Assembly (NCBI GenBank): GCA_933228895.1
Contig: OW121851.1
Coordinates: 116,333,271 to 116,397,270, forward strand
Source of the DNA: Platycnemis pennipes
Taxonomy: Eukaryota > Arthropoda > Insecta > Odonata > Platycnemididae
Direction of reading: 5' to 3'
DNA length: 64,000 nucleotides
Below the pieces are notes generated by a model. The model was given only the letters and a program-made list of their open reading frames with translations. It ran no database searches and was not told the DNA's origin. Positions 34,040 through 45,148 of the stretch are shown here, one piece after another. Made by a program: the position numbers and the translations under genes. Positions within the stretch are counted from its first letter, which is position 1. Each line of letters begins with the position of its first letter.

Positions 34040-35470
34040 TTACTGTACTCCCGGGAAAGTATTTAATTCATGACACTTTAGATCAGAATCATCTGCATGA
34101 AGACTATAGTGGTGCATTTATATTGATAACGGTGGTGAATAAACAGTGATGCAACAATAAGGGAGCTACACGAGCCAGTATAGATGACATTGAAATTATT
34201 ATGGCTGCATTTGATTCCATTTCTTTGTAAAATAATGTGTTATCGCATACGGATCATTCCTCCCTCCGAATTATATTTTCATTATATCAGAAATGTTGTG
34301 CTCTGATTATTTTTCCATCCATAATATAATGTCATAATGAGAGCAGTTAGTTAATGAACGTTTCTCTATGTATGCTGTACTCCCCTCTCCGACTTGAGCT
34401 CTTCGTCGTCAGTTTCTAAGTTGATTTCTCTGTCATTGCTCAACTTAATGTATGCGTAATGTTCCAGGGTTTTATGTTATGGCCTTTAGTTGAAAAAATT
34501 GAACCTGGAAGTGTCTTGTTTATTTACTTTTTTAGAGATAAAACACTGGGAATGTGCATTGTATTTTACTTTGGCGCATCACATATAGTGCGTCCATTCT
34601 TTCCTATTTATTTTAGTTCATTTACATCATGGCAGTTCTTCTTTTCAGTTCTTCTAAATATTTTTTTATTGACTGTATGGCTATGTATGATTATTAATCT
34701 ACCCTATGCATCGTTTACATAGGGATTACATATAATACAACTATAATACGATGCACCAATATGAATATTGCTAGGAAATATCCATATGTTACGTTCAGCG
34801 CTCTGTTTCAGCCGACGTGTGTAAAACAACACCGCAGTTTTAGTTTCTCCCTAAAGAAGGATTGTGTTGAGCTCTATCCAACCCGAGTATTTTGAACGAA
34901 AGCATTAAGGGGTTGGGAGATGCTGGGAAATAATATGAGAAATTTAAAATGAGAAATGATGGCGCATTGAAAAATGCACCAACACATTATTTAGGGACAC
35001 ATTTTTTGCCAAAATAAAGGAAAAAACGATCGATTTTCAGAAATTTTAGGAAGGTATCAGAAGCTCATTCCTACGCGTACTTTCGAAGATTTACGCAGTG
35101 CTTGGGTGTTAGTAGAAGAAAGCCTTAAATTATTTTTTAATTCAAACTAATTTTGCATTCTCTGATACAAATGATACCGGAGTTCTACCTTAGAGTGACA
35201 AAATTATGCCTTCTAAAAACTATGATGCACTGTACCCAAAAATGCCGGTCGGGAGTCGAATCCTGACCATATCAGTGATGTTGTTAGGATACATTTATTA
35301 TGGTACTATTAGGATAGATTATACGTTAATGTGAGCAGTTAAGGCTCTTTTAAACCAAATATACCAATGTTCAGTTTTTCTAAATCTAAGAGAAAATTAA
35401 TAGATTCGCAAATCATGAATATGCTATTGAAATTCTACTGAGTACTGAACTCCTAGTCAAAGGATCCAAT
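34040..35470. other. AT-rich stretch
   Basis: No recognisable gene. The hydrophobic frame at 34459-34722 is a product of T-rich DNA. The string GGGAGTCGAATCCTG at about 35252 resembles a B box but has no matching A box. Confidence 0.45.
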
Positions 35471-35479
35471 CATAACGAA

Positions 35480-36090
35480 AAGAAGGCGTTTCCGTCGTTT
35501 CGCGAAATTCATCTTTCGCTGATCGCTGGCGCCAGTCAGTGTTTTATCGGGCGCGAGGTTTTGGCCGCGGTGGATTTGGAAAGTCCAGTGCGCCCTCAGT
35601 GGTTTTTGCGAGCGTGAGGTGGAAAGGCCGTTGGGGTCGACGGGTTGGGCGACGGGTATTAGCCGTGTGGCCGAGGGTGGCGATGGGAGGAGGAGGAGGA
35701 GGTGGGGGGGGGGGGGAGAGGGGAAGAGGTTCAACCGTCCGTTCCCAGTGTCCACCGCACCACCTCTCGCCGCTCAGTGCGTGGCGTCGGAATTGTCAGG
35801 TGTTTGGCTTTTACTCGATCAAGTGGGAAATTTGATTGATATCCGCACACAGCCACGCCCGCACTCACCAACGAGAGGGCACACGCTCGCACACACTCAC
35901 ACGCCTACGTACATACATAGGTGTACGTGGGATCTCGTGTGGTCTCCGGCGGTCGGTTCGGTGAGAGAGGTTTGGGGAGGGGAGGTAGTTTTTGCGCGGT
36001 CGCTTTTTGCTCTTCGGAGGCATGGAGGTCAAGGTTTCACCTTTTGTTGCGTTTGGTTGGGAGCTCCGGAAAAGAAAATCTTGGATGAGA
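35480..36090 (+). promoter_or_regulatory. CpG-rich island, candidate promoter
   Basis: Starts with TCGCTGGCGCC followed by AGTCAGTG, an arthropod-initiator-like TCAGT, at about 35534-35540. It continues CpG-rich to about 36090 with GGAGGAGGAGGAGGTGGGGG (35686-35722) and a CACACTCACACGC-like stretch (35890-35905). An 11-bp match to TCGCTGGCGCC occurs at the edge of the 3400-4860 island (3422-3432). I infer possible promoter function; open frames here are low-complexity. Confidence 0.35.
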
Positions 36091-36109
36091 CTGCAGAGTT
36101 TGTGCTCAT

Positions 36110-39100
36110 GAAGTGAGGTGTGTGGCAGCGAAGGTCATTCTCGCCGCTCAGGTTATAGGATAATCATTTATAAATACGTTTTTCAGGGTAAAGAGAAACC
36201 CGCTGATTATCTCTGAATCTCCCAGCGAACATCCTCCTGTTCTCGAATAAAAGGGATAAGTGCTCTTCAGATTTTCGCCACATCTCGACTGACGGATAAG
36301 GGCACGCAAAGTCCTTTCCGCGGTGAGGACTGGTATTCACTCATTTTCCCATTGCCGGAAATCGATTATAGGTCCTCAGAATATATATTACGTATGGAAA
36401 CTGCACTTATCCAATCAATAATATTTTCACTGATGACGTTAAAAATATTTTGCGAACTCCAACTTATTAGTCGACTAGGCTACAACTGGTAATCTGGACC
36501 ATAATCATAAAATTAGAGAAATTGATTGCCGAACTGACATTCAATATGTCCTTTCCTCGTACAATTAGGGATATGAATAGCTGTAAATATATCCAATAGT
36601 ATAAATACAATTTGCTATTTATATCTTTCTTTAAAATGTGAAGGTTAGACTAGAATATAAGTATTTATCCTTTTTATGAATGGCATGTAGGCAATGCATG
36701 TTTGGCGTGAAGTCACCTCTTGCCATACACATTTATGGTAGCTGCAGGGTATGTAGATGTTGAAGAATAATGTTTCAAATTGATAACCATATCCAATTTC
36801 AACAAAATAAAGACATTTTGGTTTTGAAAAGAAAATTATTATTACTAGGTACCTGTGATTAGTACCTACCCATTCCTCTTTGCAAACGAGGAAGTTTCAG
36901 GGATTGCCAAAAAATTAGAGAAAATGGATTTATGAAATTAGCATAAGAGAATAAATGTAGCGGGTTATAAATGAGGATAACATTATAAATGACAGAATGA
37001 ATGTAACAGGAAAAGGGATGAGAAGGATACGATTTGGATAGCATTAAGAGATGCTGGAGAAATGCGGAGTTAAATAGCGTCGTATGAAAAAAATATGGTT
37101 TAACGTGCTTCATGGGGCTGTTCATAAATTTATTTTGCTATTCTAAAAAGAAAAAGTATAGATATTCATTGAATATAGTATGTCGTTTAATATTCATCCT
37201 TTTTTTCATCTAGATTATTTTAGTAAACCTGGAACAATTACGTATGGACATGGATTATGTTAGATGTCTTCGCAGAACAGAAAAAGATCTGGATGCCTGC
37301 CAAGTTTGATTGTTTGCTGACTGGCTTCTAAACTCAAAAGGGCATTTTCATTTCCGAAAAAGAAGAATTTTATGATCTTCTGCTTCTCCGAGATCATAAC
37401 GTGAAAGTACAGCTCATCATTTAAATGAAGTTATTAACTGTGGACCGACATGCGACTGCTCATAAGATGACTTTCGTTAGTCTATTGACGATACTCCCGG
37501 AATTGAGTCGTGGATGATTTAAGGGTTGTTATCGTTATCTAGTGCCCACTGGTGCATTTCCTCCTATACCTACTTAATCTCACGTATTAGTCGTCTGCTT
37601 CGAATAACAAAACACTTAAGATTTTTCCCTTCTCTTGTATCGATGGGAAACAGCGGTCCGCTGTCCTCAGTGCTGCTTATGGTCCTCCGAATCTGACATT
37701 ACCGTAATGTGATAATCTTGAATGGATAGTTTCATTAAATTACATCCGTCAAAATAGTTCTCCGCCCTTTCCATCCAATTCCGCGTTCTCCCATATGATT
37801 ATTGTCATTGAGTTTCATGTAGATTTTTTTACTCATTATAGAAACCTCGGAATGTAATTGGCTGGCCAATATATTAATGCCAAGGATGGTGGCCTGATCT
37901 GTCTGCCCAAGGGTGCAACTGTACGAGCATTGCTAGAAATGCTGAAATGTACAAAATAGGCTTTTGAAGATCTCCTTTACTGGCTATGTGTTGTAGTTTC
38001 TACATACGTGTTTTCTGCAGAAGAACTAGACGTTAGTCATTCAAAGCCCCTCTCGGCGGATGTTGTCTAGTGCTTTCCCCAAATCTCAAGGATGCAATGA
38101 ATTAAGTGAAAATCCTGTGAATTCGGAATTTTAAGATATTCCTTTGATGTGAGTAGTCAATCAACAAACAATCAAACTTGGCCTCCATCCAAAAATGTCT
38201 GCTGCTCCTTGAAAAGATTAAATATTCTTCTTGATCCCTTCGCCAACTCCCCATTAACCGTTTATTTTCCCCTTTTACTTGATATTTGTTGCTGAAATGC
38301 TCAGCGGGTTTGCAGTCAGCATGTGTAGGAATTGGAAATATTGGAATTGTAACTTGACGTTCAGATACACGCAGCGGATTAGTTCTGTTTCTTCATGTTA
38401 CGTTGCTGAAACTGAACGAAGAAACTGAGGAAATTTACCCGTACAATAACGTTCATTTTCATTCTCTTTTCGCTAAAATCTCGCTGAAACTCAAGTTTGT
38501 GCCCCTTTATACTCCTGCGGTGATGTTTATTCAGTGGTATCCCTACGAGTCAATGTGCTTTAACGAGGCAGTTTTTTTGTATATTCAGCTAATTACCCTA
38601 CAGATAAACAACAAATATCTTATCAAAAATGACCTCTTATGGCCACTATATTTCGTGAAATATTAGGCGAACGTAGTGCCTTCGCGAATACCGGTAATAT
38701 TTTCATCGCCCCGTTTTAGTGAATATTCCCATGTTAGCATGGCATTTTTTTCCGTTCTGCCCCTCTTTTCATTTCGATAACCATTCTGCACGATCGGGCG
38801 TGATACTCAAACTTTCAATGGGGTATAAACATGCATGGACATTTGAAAAAATCATCCCCTCGCTGATGTGGTGCAAAACTTTCATTGATACACAAAAAGG
38901 AAATTAAAAAAAGCCGCAATCAATGAAAAAATGGCCGCAAATTGAAAAAACGAAACAATTTGCATTGATGAAAATTTATTAGGATTATCCGTCGAGCATT
39001 TTCGAGCCAACATCACTGCACTCGCAAGTTTTGCCACCGCCGCGTTACCTCGATATTAATGCAATCTGCGGTGGGAAATATTTCCTTCTCTTTAATTGAT

Positions 39101-39880
39101 AGCGTCGGAGTGAGCGTGTGCGGATTCTTGCCGTGATTTACTTCCCACGCCAACCCGTCCCCAGTTCGTCCTCTTCCCCCACCTCCGCACCCTCTTCCGA
39201 CCCCCTGTCCCCCCCCTCCCCACACGTGACAACTTGCGTTTCATTTCGCCCAACGGTTTTTGCCTGCGGGATTGACTGACGCCGAATTAATCTCAATGAG
39301 GCGAACTTAAGCTTTGAAGAATTAAAATGACGTCGGTGGGAAATAAAATTGACCTGGCCACTGCGATCCCATGATATATTCAATTAGGAGAGGGATTCCT
39401 GGGGAAGGCCTACCGAAGATTACCTGCTTTTTCGGAGAACTATTCACTATGCATAAGCTTTCTTCCATCATTATTTCTCCGTCGTCATAATATTTTTATG
39501 CCTTTATAAGTTGAGCAGTTCTCTCAATGGAGAATGTTTCAGAGAAATCATAAAATTTAATCCTCGAAGATATCGGTATGGTGTGGTTGGATGACTCCTT
39601 CATTGTTGATTGCGAGAGAACTAAAAGATAATTGTGACTCTAAGCCAGAGAGACTTTCAATTTCCGACTCGTTTTTATGGCTTAGTATTCTCACCCAGCA
39701 CGGTGGTGCTACATGGTACTTTTTGCATTCTTCGTATTTGATTGGAGTTTGTGTCTTTTATCTAGCACCCGCGATCAGTTTTCTTAAGTACCTACGTTTC
39801 GCTTGGTAGTGAAGGACTCATTTTTGCGAGAATAAGCTGCGCTTGGAATTTTCCGCTAGTGCACTGAAAAAATTTTAATG
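36110..39880. other. Long AT-rich stretch
   Basis: No recognisable gene or element, apart from a short C-rich block at 39165-39225 on the plus strand (GGGG-rich on minus). Confidence 0.45.
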
Positions 39881-39949
39881 GAACTTACCATATTTTGATG
39901 AATTTTATCCAAAAGTTCAATTCATATGGAACATTGAATGGCACAGTTA

Positions 39950-40172
39950 TTTCTATCGAGACTGTTTGGTAAAAAAGTTCGTGAAAATTATCAAAAGTAC
40001 GATAAAATTTATCAAGAAAATTAGTCTTCTCGGATAATTATGCCAAACTTGTTCGGTATTCTGGAGGGTATGATTAAATTCATCGAACAAAAATTAGCCT
40101 TTTTCGTTTATTTTACCAAACTATTTTGATAGTCTAGAAAGGTGATACGGTTAAATTGATCGAATGAAATAG
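39950..40172 (+). repeat. Degenerate ~75-bp tandem repeat, three units
   Basis: Units ending in ATTAG/AATAG at 40024, 40097 and 40172 share CCAAACT...GGTA, GATTAAATTCATCGAA (variants GATAAAATTTATCAAG and GGTTAAATTGATCGAA) and the terminal AAA-TAG. Divergence is high, so this is an old satellite-like array. Similar words (TATCAAAC, ATCGAA) occur to 41630, so the array may once have been longer. Confidence 0.5.
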
Positions 40173-40220
40173 TCATCGTGATTTATCACACCTATTTAAT
40201 GTTTAAACTAATCAAACATA

Positions 40221-40440
40221 TAATGTTCACACATTATCAAATTTGAAGGAGTGGATGGCAATTAAATTTTATGACATTATTATAATATAAGATACCAAAC
40301 ATTAATAACCAAAGAAAGGCTCCGCCAAGTCCGGGGAACCCCAGGACTTAGGCAGGCTTCGTAGCTCTTCTTCCATTGTTCACAACTTGGCAGACTCCGA
40401 ACAAACTCACAACACATGCAAGAAATTCACGTGGTTCACA
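40221..40440 (+). repeat. Tandem duplication, copy 1
   Basis: A 220-bp unit beginning TAATGTTCACACATTATC and including CTCCGCCAAGTCCGGGGAAC and CTCTTCTTCCATTGTTCACA. It recurs at 40459-40931, where it is split by a SINE. The unit is non-coding. Confidence 0.9.
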
Positions 40441-40458
40441 ATTAAACATTTATTTATT

Positions 40459-40931
40459 TAATGTTCACACATTGTCAAATTTGAAGTAGTGTATGGCAAT
40501 TAAATTTTATGGCATTATTGTAGATAATATCATTCACTCAGTGATTCAACCCGAAGGTTGGTTTGGATAGGTGAGGGTAGAGCTCACCCCGAACCACACA
40601 GGGGTGTGAATTTCACACATTCAGGGTCGGGGGGCCAGTTCCTTTCCGTGGGCCACCTCGCACTCCGAGGATTTTTCGTTCGGGAGCGTCCAATGCTTCA
40701 CCCGGATTTGAACCTGGGACCCTTCGATCAGTAGCCAAGCGCTCTACCCACTAGGCCACCACGCTCCCTATAAGATAAGATACCACACATTAATAACCTC
40801 AGAAAGACTCCGCCAATTCCGGGGAACCCCAGGGCTTGACCAGCAGGCTTCGCAGCTCTTCTTCCATCGTTCACAACTTCGCAGACTCCGAACAAACACG
40901 CAACACATGCCGGAAATTCACATGGTTCACA
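40459..40931 (+). repeat. Tandem duplication, copy 2 (interrupted)
   Basis: The same unit as 40221-40440, but with about 250 extra bases between GGCATTATTGTA and TAAGATAAGATACC. Copy 1 is uninterrupted there, so it shows the empty site. The extra bases contain the minus-strand SINE. Confidence 0.9.
40528..40770 (-). mobile_element. tRNA-derived SINE, copy 3 (nested)
   Basis: The best-preserved head of the family. On the minus strand it reads GGGAGCGTGGTGGCCTAGTG, GGTAGAGCGC (box A region) and CCCAGGTTCAAATCCGGG (box B). The body carries the GTGTGAAATTCACAC palindrome and CAACCTTCGGGTTGAA. AGATAA occurs on both sides (40522-40527 and 40773-40778) and may be part of the target duplication. Confidence 0.85.
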
Positions 40932-41331
40932 GAGTAGACTGCAAGGCTTGCATCTGATGCATCGAATATCATACACTCATAAAAGAGGATGAATAAGGCA
41001 TCAAATTTTAATTGGATGAGAAATAGTTGGCCCGAATATCAATTGTAATGGATACGATACCAATTTAATGTCATGCTCTCGCAAAGAGTCCAGTTCCAAC
41101 AAGATGGATTGGATAGCCACTGATATTGTTAACCCGTTCTGCAGAGCAGTATTTCCGAAGCGCACGGCTCCGTTTCTATAAGCGATGCAACAATAGACAC
41201 ATTTCTGTAAACAGCGCGACTATCATGCAAGATAGTAATTGAATTGAATAAGGCGATACTTTGTGAAAAATTGACATAGTGTAAGAGAAACTTAACTTTG
41301 TATTTTTTCACACTTTTATTTGAGACACCCT

Positions 41332-41362
41332 ACCGGTTTCGATAGTAAAATCTATCGAACAG
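41332..41362 (-). ncRNA. Hammerhead-like core 2 (degenerate)
   Basis: Minus strand: CTGTTC, GATAG-ATTTTA-CTATC (perfect 5-bp stem II), then GAAACCGGT. The CTGATGA box is reduced to CTGTT, so it is probably inactive. The stem and the GAAACCGGT half match the other cores. Confidence 0.4.
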
Positions 41363-41399
41363 AATCTCGATGTGTCAGATGTTTTTAAACAAACTATAT

Positions 41400-42130
41400 G
41401 TTGGGTCTTGGAATTTACCGAAAGCTTGGTGAAGGTTATCAAACTCTTACGACTATTGAGCCGATTCAGCAATTTTAGCAGAAATGATACGTGTTTTCAA
41501 GTCAATTCTTAACTACAGAAATATTTTAAATCGGGTTCCAATTCGTTCAGTAAATGTTATCTATCGTTTGGTTATTTTCATTGAAAGAGTAATAATTTTA
41601 ATCGAAAAGTGTCCTATCAAACATGTTCGGTTGTATCTGGAAAACTATTTTTTCCGTGTATTTTAGGTTCATTCGTGTTTATTGCCCAGCGTATTAGTAG
41701 GGTATTTAGGGATCTATGGAAGAATAATATCTTTAGCCAAACGTGTAGACATTCTGAGTAGGCCGTCGTGCTAAGTCATTTTAATGGTTTCCCCCGAAGA
41801 TTTATGAGCAGGCGCGCAAAATTTTTATATCTTCACTCAACTAGCAGTGCTCATTGGTTTTGACAGGCCTCGTTGTTTGTTCACGTCAACGGCCGCGAAC
41901 GGATCAGTCCCGAGTCCACCGCACGTTTGGGAATCGGTAATGCGCTGTGAATTTCGGCGCGTTTATTCTTTATAAGCAAGTTTTTACTTTCTCTCGCTCG
42001 ATCCTCCCCGAAATGGAAAATAATCGCTAGCCTTTAATTATTCTGCCAAATCTGACGCGCTCACGCTCCGTCCAATTCAGAAGTCCATAACGAACGGCTG
42101 GATGCAGTTTTATTTTTTATTTTTTTTTTC
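41400..42130. other. Unassigned, AT-rich then CpG-bearing
   Basis: No recognisable gene. Around 41878-41945 a CpG-bearing stretch contains GATCAGTCCCGAG (initiator-like TCAGT) and GAATCG|GTAATG (weak donor). Confidence 0.35.
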
Positions 42131-42139
42131 AAATATAGA

Positions 42140-42760
42140 AAAATCGCGAGGGAACGTTCCCGTCCGCCCCAACCTCCCATCTCCCGCCCCCGGCTTTCCC
42201 CCCCGCCGGTTCCTGCCGTTGACGTTTTTCGCAGCCCCCTTGAAATAATAAGACGGATGGCCGTCCAAATTGAGCCCTTTCGCCTATCGAATTAATGCCA
42301 CTTTTTCTCTCTCTCTCCCGCGAGCGGCGTTGTTAAAGCTCTCGGACGTGATTCATCTCCCGAGTTTTCGCGATAGTATACGAATGTATCCATCACCCTC
42401 CTCCCCCCCTCAAGAGGTGATATTCCGTGGGATCAACAGCGACCTCGTTTGTCACCCAATAACGCGCTTTTCTCGCCTTTTCCCCCACCCCCGGCTCTTC
42501 CCGTCAATCTCATCTTTCTCTCCCAGCAAAAGATTTATATATTTTAAAATTGACCATTTTTCGTAATTAAATTCGAGATTTATAGTAGCGGTTCTTCCGC
42601 GCTAACGCTTTCCATTTTGAGCTTTGATCGAGGTTCTCGATCGCCTCATCCCGCCTCACTGCGCAAGATTCAGGCGACGACCTTTGCTTGATCCTCTCTT
42701 TCTTTCTCTTTCTTCTCCTGCGCAAATAGCGTGGCCACAGGTAAGCTTTCCTCAATTGCT
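42140..42760 (+). other. C-rich island with splice-site pair
   Basis: C-rich DNA with CTCTCTCTCTCCCGCGAGCG near 42308. It is followed by a pyrimidine tract (42693-42719) and CGTGGCCACAG|GTAAGCTTT at 42729-42748. A pyrimidine tract, an AG and an immediate consensus donor resemble a recursive (ratchet) splice point, or simply a 5' exon with its donor. I see no coding frame that uses it. Confidence 0.3.
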
Positions 42761-42784
42761 GATCCTCATAAAATACATGTCTCA

Positions 42785-43370
42785 AATACTCTCATCTCAA
42801 ATAGCCCTCAATATACCTACCATATTAGTTACTATTAATTCAGGGACTTTTTTTTCGTGTTGTTATACTAGAACTCGTAGTAGAGGCGTAATTTATTACT
42901 TAAAATACAATTTCCCCTGGACACTCGTAATTCAAAATCATGGACAATATTTTATTTTGTCTAATTTATCGCCAGGCCATTTAACCCAGACCATTTCTGG
43001 CTATCCTAATGGAAGAGATTTTTATCGGAAATTAGGAAATTTATGAGAGATGTGTATTTGTACATCGTATGTATTTCTCCTATCAAGTTTCCACCACATT
43101 TGCATCGATGATTGATTGTTCCTGTTGCCCCCGCAGTGTTACCGTGAAATTTCATGTTTCAATCGCTAGCAACCTAAAAAATGTTTGCAGCTTGCGCCCT
43201 TAATTCACATCTGCTCTCACAGATAAGGACAAATGGAGAGGTTTCTGGCGAGCACTTTGAGCGGAAAGATACCCCTGAAGGGTACGGATCCTTGTGTTAT
43301 TACCCGCGCACAAAGTGGGAAGTTTGCGAAAACCCCAAACCGGCCAATGAATCGGTCCTTCCTTCTTTTT
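42785..43370. other. Unassigned AT-rich stretch
   Basis: Nothing recognisable. Confidence 0.4.
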
Positions 43371-43379
43371 TTTCCCTGG

Positions 43380-44060
43380 TTTCTTTGTTAACCAGTTTGG
43401 CGTCTGCGGGGTTGGGTTTTTTTCCCCCGTGGTCCACACCACCACTCGCCTAGTTCCCCCTCACAATTGACCGCCCACACCCCCACCCACCTTGCCCCTC
43501 GCAACGTAATAACCGCACCGCGCTTGGATTCGCCGTGATGCCGTGATTTACGACTTGCGGTCACGGCGCACGCATTCAGGGATGAAGTTTGACGAGTGCC
43601 AACCGCAGATATCTGTCCGTTCGACGGATCCGCGCGACTCACTTCCTCCCCGCCACTCCCCACCCCCATCGCACTCCCTCCCACACCCCCTGCCACTCTC
43701 TCGGCATCAACCACCAGCCAGCTCATCCCCCCCTCCCTCTCTCCCACCCCATCCCACCTCCGCGCCCCGCGGCCACGGCCTCCCCTCCCACGCAAATCAA
43801 AATTGCCGTAATCGAGCGATACGACCCCCTGCCAAACATCAACCCGTCCCGCGCCATCCCGAATCCGAACTGAACTGCATTCCCGCCGCGATCTCTCGTT
43901 TTTCATTCCTTTTCCATTTCGTTCCAAGCCCCACTTGTCCCCTCGCACCTCCCTTCTGCGTAAACTCGTTGTTTTGCCCACTCTTGACTTCGCTACCTTC
44001 CGTATCTTCGTGTCTCATGCTCCCCAAGTGTATTCCTCCTCCTTCCGACCCTTTGATCCC
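43380..44060. other. C-rich/CpG island
   Basis: Strongly C-rich on the plus strand (43430-43800) with CpG. Open frames of up to about 195 codons on both strands are low-complexity (Ser/Pro-rich or Gly/Arg-rich) and overlap each other, so I call no gene. It could be a regulatory island. Confidence 0.35.
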
Positions 44061-44145
44061 CTACTTCTCGCTCATGGAAAGTACTAGAATCAATGCAGAA
44101 ATACCAAAGGAAAATTAAACGGACGCGTGGAACAAATATATTGGC

Positions 44146-44284
44146 CACAAGGATAAAAAATACTTAAAATTCCACATAAAATTTAATCAGAAACAACCTA
44201 GGTTTCACCCGATAGGGCATCATCAGGTAAAATACGCCAAGTAGTTACAAATACGCTATTCACCAAGTATTTTTTATTCTTGCG
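44146..44284 (-). mobile_element. Small foldback carrying a hammerhead-like core
   Basis: Arms CACAAGGATAAAAAATACTT (44146-44165) and its near reverse complement at 44265-44284 match at 18 of 20 positions. The 99-bp centre holds the hammerhead-like core at 44196-44226 and TTTTACCTGATGATG. A comparable arrangement is found at 63290-63406. Confidence 0.55.
44196..44226 (-). ncRNA. Hammerhead-like ribozyme core 3
   Basis: Minus strand: CTGATGA, T, GCCC-TATC-GGGT (stem II with one G-T pair), GAAA, then CCTAGGT, where ACCTAGGT gives a minimal stem III. Both invariant boxes are intact. Stem I (AC before the box and GT after the cleavage region) is only about 2 bp, as in minimal dimer-acting hammerheads. 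Confidence 0.55.
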
Positions 44285-44957
44285 ACTTGGATCGGTCCCA
44301 CAGAGTATCGTTGGTTGGTTGGTTATTTAGGGGAGGCGACCGACAGCTGAAGTTATTTTCGCCATGTAGGATAGGTGGGTGATTGGATAATGGTAGGAGT
44401 TTTCAGGGAACGGAGAAAGGGTGGAGAGAAACCCGGCGTCGGCTCTAGCCTACTCTTGGCGAAAGTACAGCGCACGCGGTTAAAAACACGTGCAACCAAT
44501 GAAATAATTCGACGCCTGAGAAATAATTTGGCTCCTGAGTTCGTTGAAAATTTCCAGAGTAATAAGACATCCTGAAACTGTTATCAAAACGAATCTTTGA
44601 TCAATCGGCCTAATGAGGAGACTACTACGCTATTATTTCTGATTCCCAATTCGATTTTAATATAATGTGTTTTATCTCATACGTCATTACAATCCATGAA
44701 GGATGACAGTCCTTGGGTGACAGACGAATGTGAGCTTTAAAAAATCCACCCTCTACTTTTGTAAAAACGCAGCCAAAAATAAATATTGAACGAAAGAATA
44801 TAATCCACGCTTATTTAATGCACGGAAACCGACCTAGGTTTCGACGCGTTGTGTCATCTTTAAGGTAAAATCCCTTAATGGTATTAAGCCTTGTTAACCA
44901 TGGCTTATATAGTCGCGACAAGAAGGGGCGAGGAGGGAGAGAGTGGGAATCAGGGGT

Positions 44958-45050
44958 ATGTGTACATCTACAGCTGCATAATATCCTGCAAGCCACCATG
45001 TAGGTGTGTGGCAGGTGGTGAATTCATACCAATCATGCATTATATAGCAT
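44958..45050 (-). repeat. CATCTACAG...TGCAAGCCACC tail segment, second copy
   Basis: Matches 16177-16257 block for block: ACATCTACA, CCTGCAAGCCACC, AGGTG, GGTGGTGAATTC and ATGCATTATAT. It lies inside the Penelope-like remnant and is not present in its other arm, so it is probably a separate insertion. Confidence 0.55.
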
Positions 45051-45148
45051 TCTTGAAAAGGATTGTATACTCAAGATACAAGTGAATGGAGGGGAAATGG
45101 TCATTACACAGCATATTGCTATCCGGGCTGTTCACAATCTCAGTTTGT

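Noticed and set aside
33499..34149. 216-codon plus-strand frame
   Set aside because: It runs straight through a tRNA-derived SINE (33801-34036), so it is not a conserved gene.
34459..34722. Hydrophobic frame resembling a membrane protein
   Set aside because: T-rich DNA yields Phe/Leu-rich translations by chance; no other support.
35231..35290. Isolated B-box-like string GGGAGTCGAATCCTG
   Set aside because: No A box at the right distance and no SINE body nearby.
35619..36116. 165-codon plus-strand frame
   Set aside because: Biased Gly/Arg/Val composition in the GC-rich island, no domain, no start context.
40700..40770. Possible genuine tRNA gene on the minus strand
   Set aside because: A and B boxes are present, but the acceptor stem does not close and the sequence continues into a SINE body shared with two other loci.
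43388..44118. Two long frames (about 195 codons) on opposite strands
   Set aside because: Mutually overlapping, Ser/Pro- or Gly/Arg-rich; typical of C-rich DNA.
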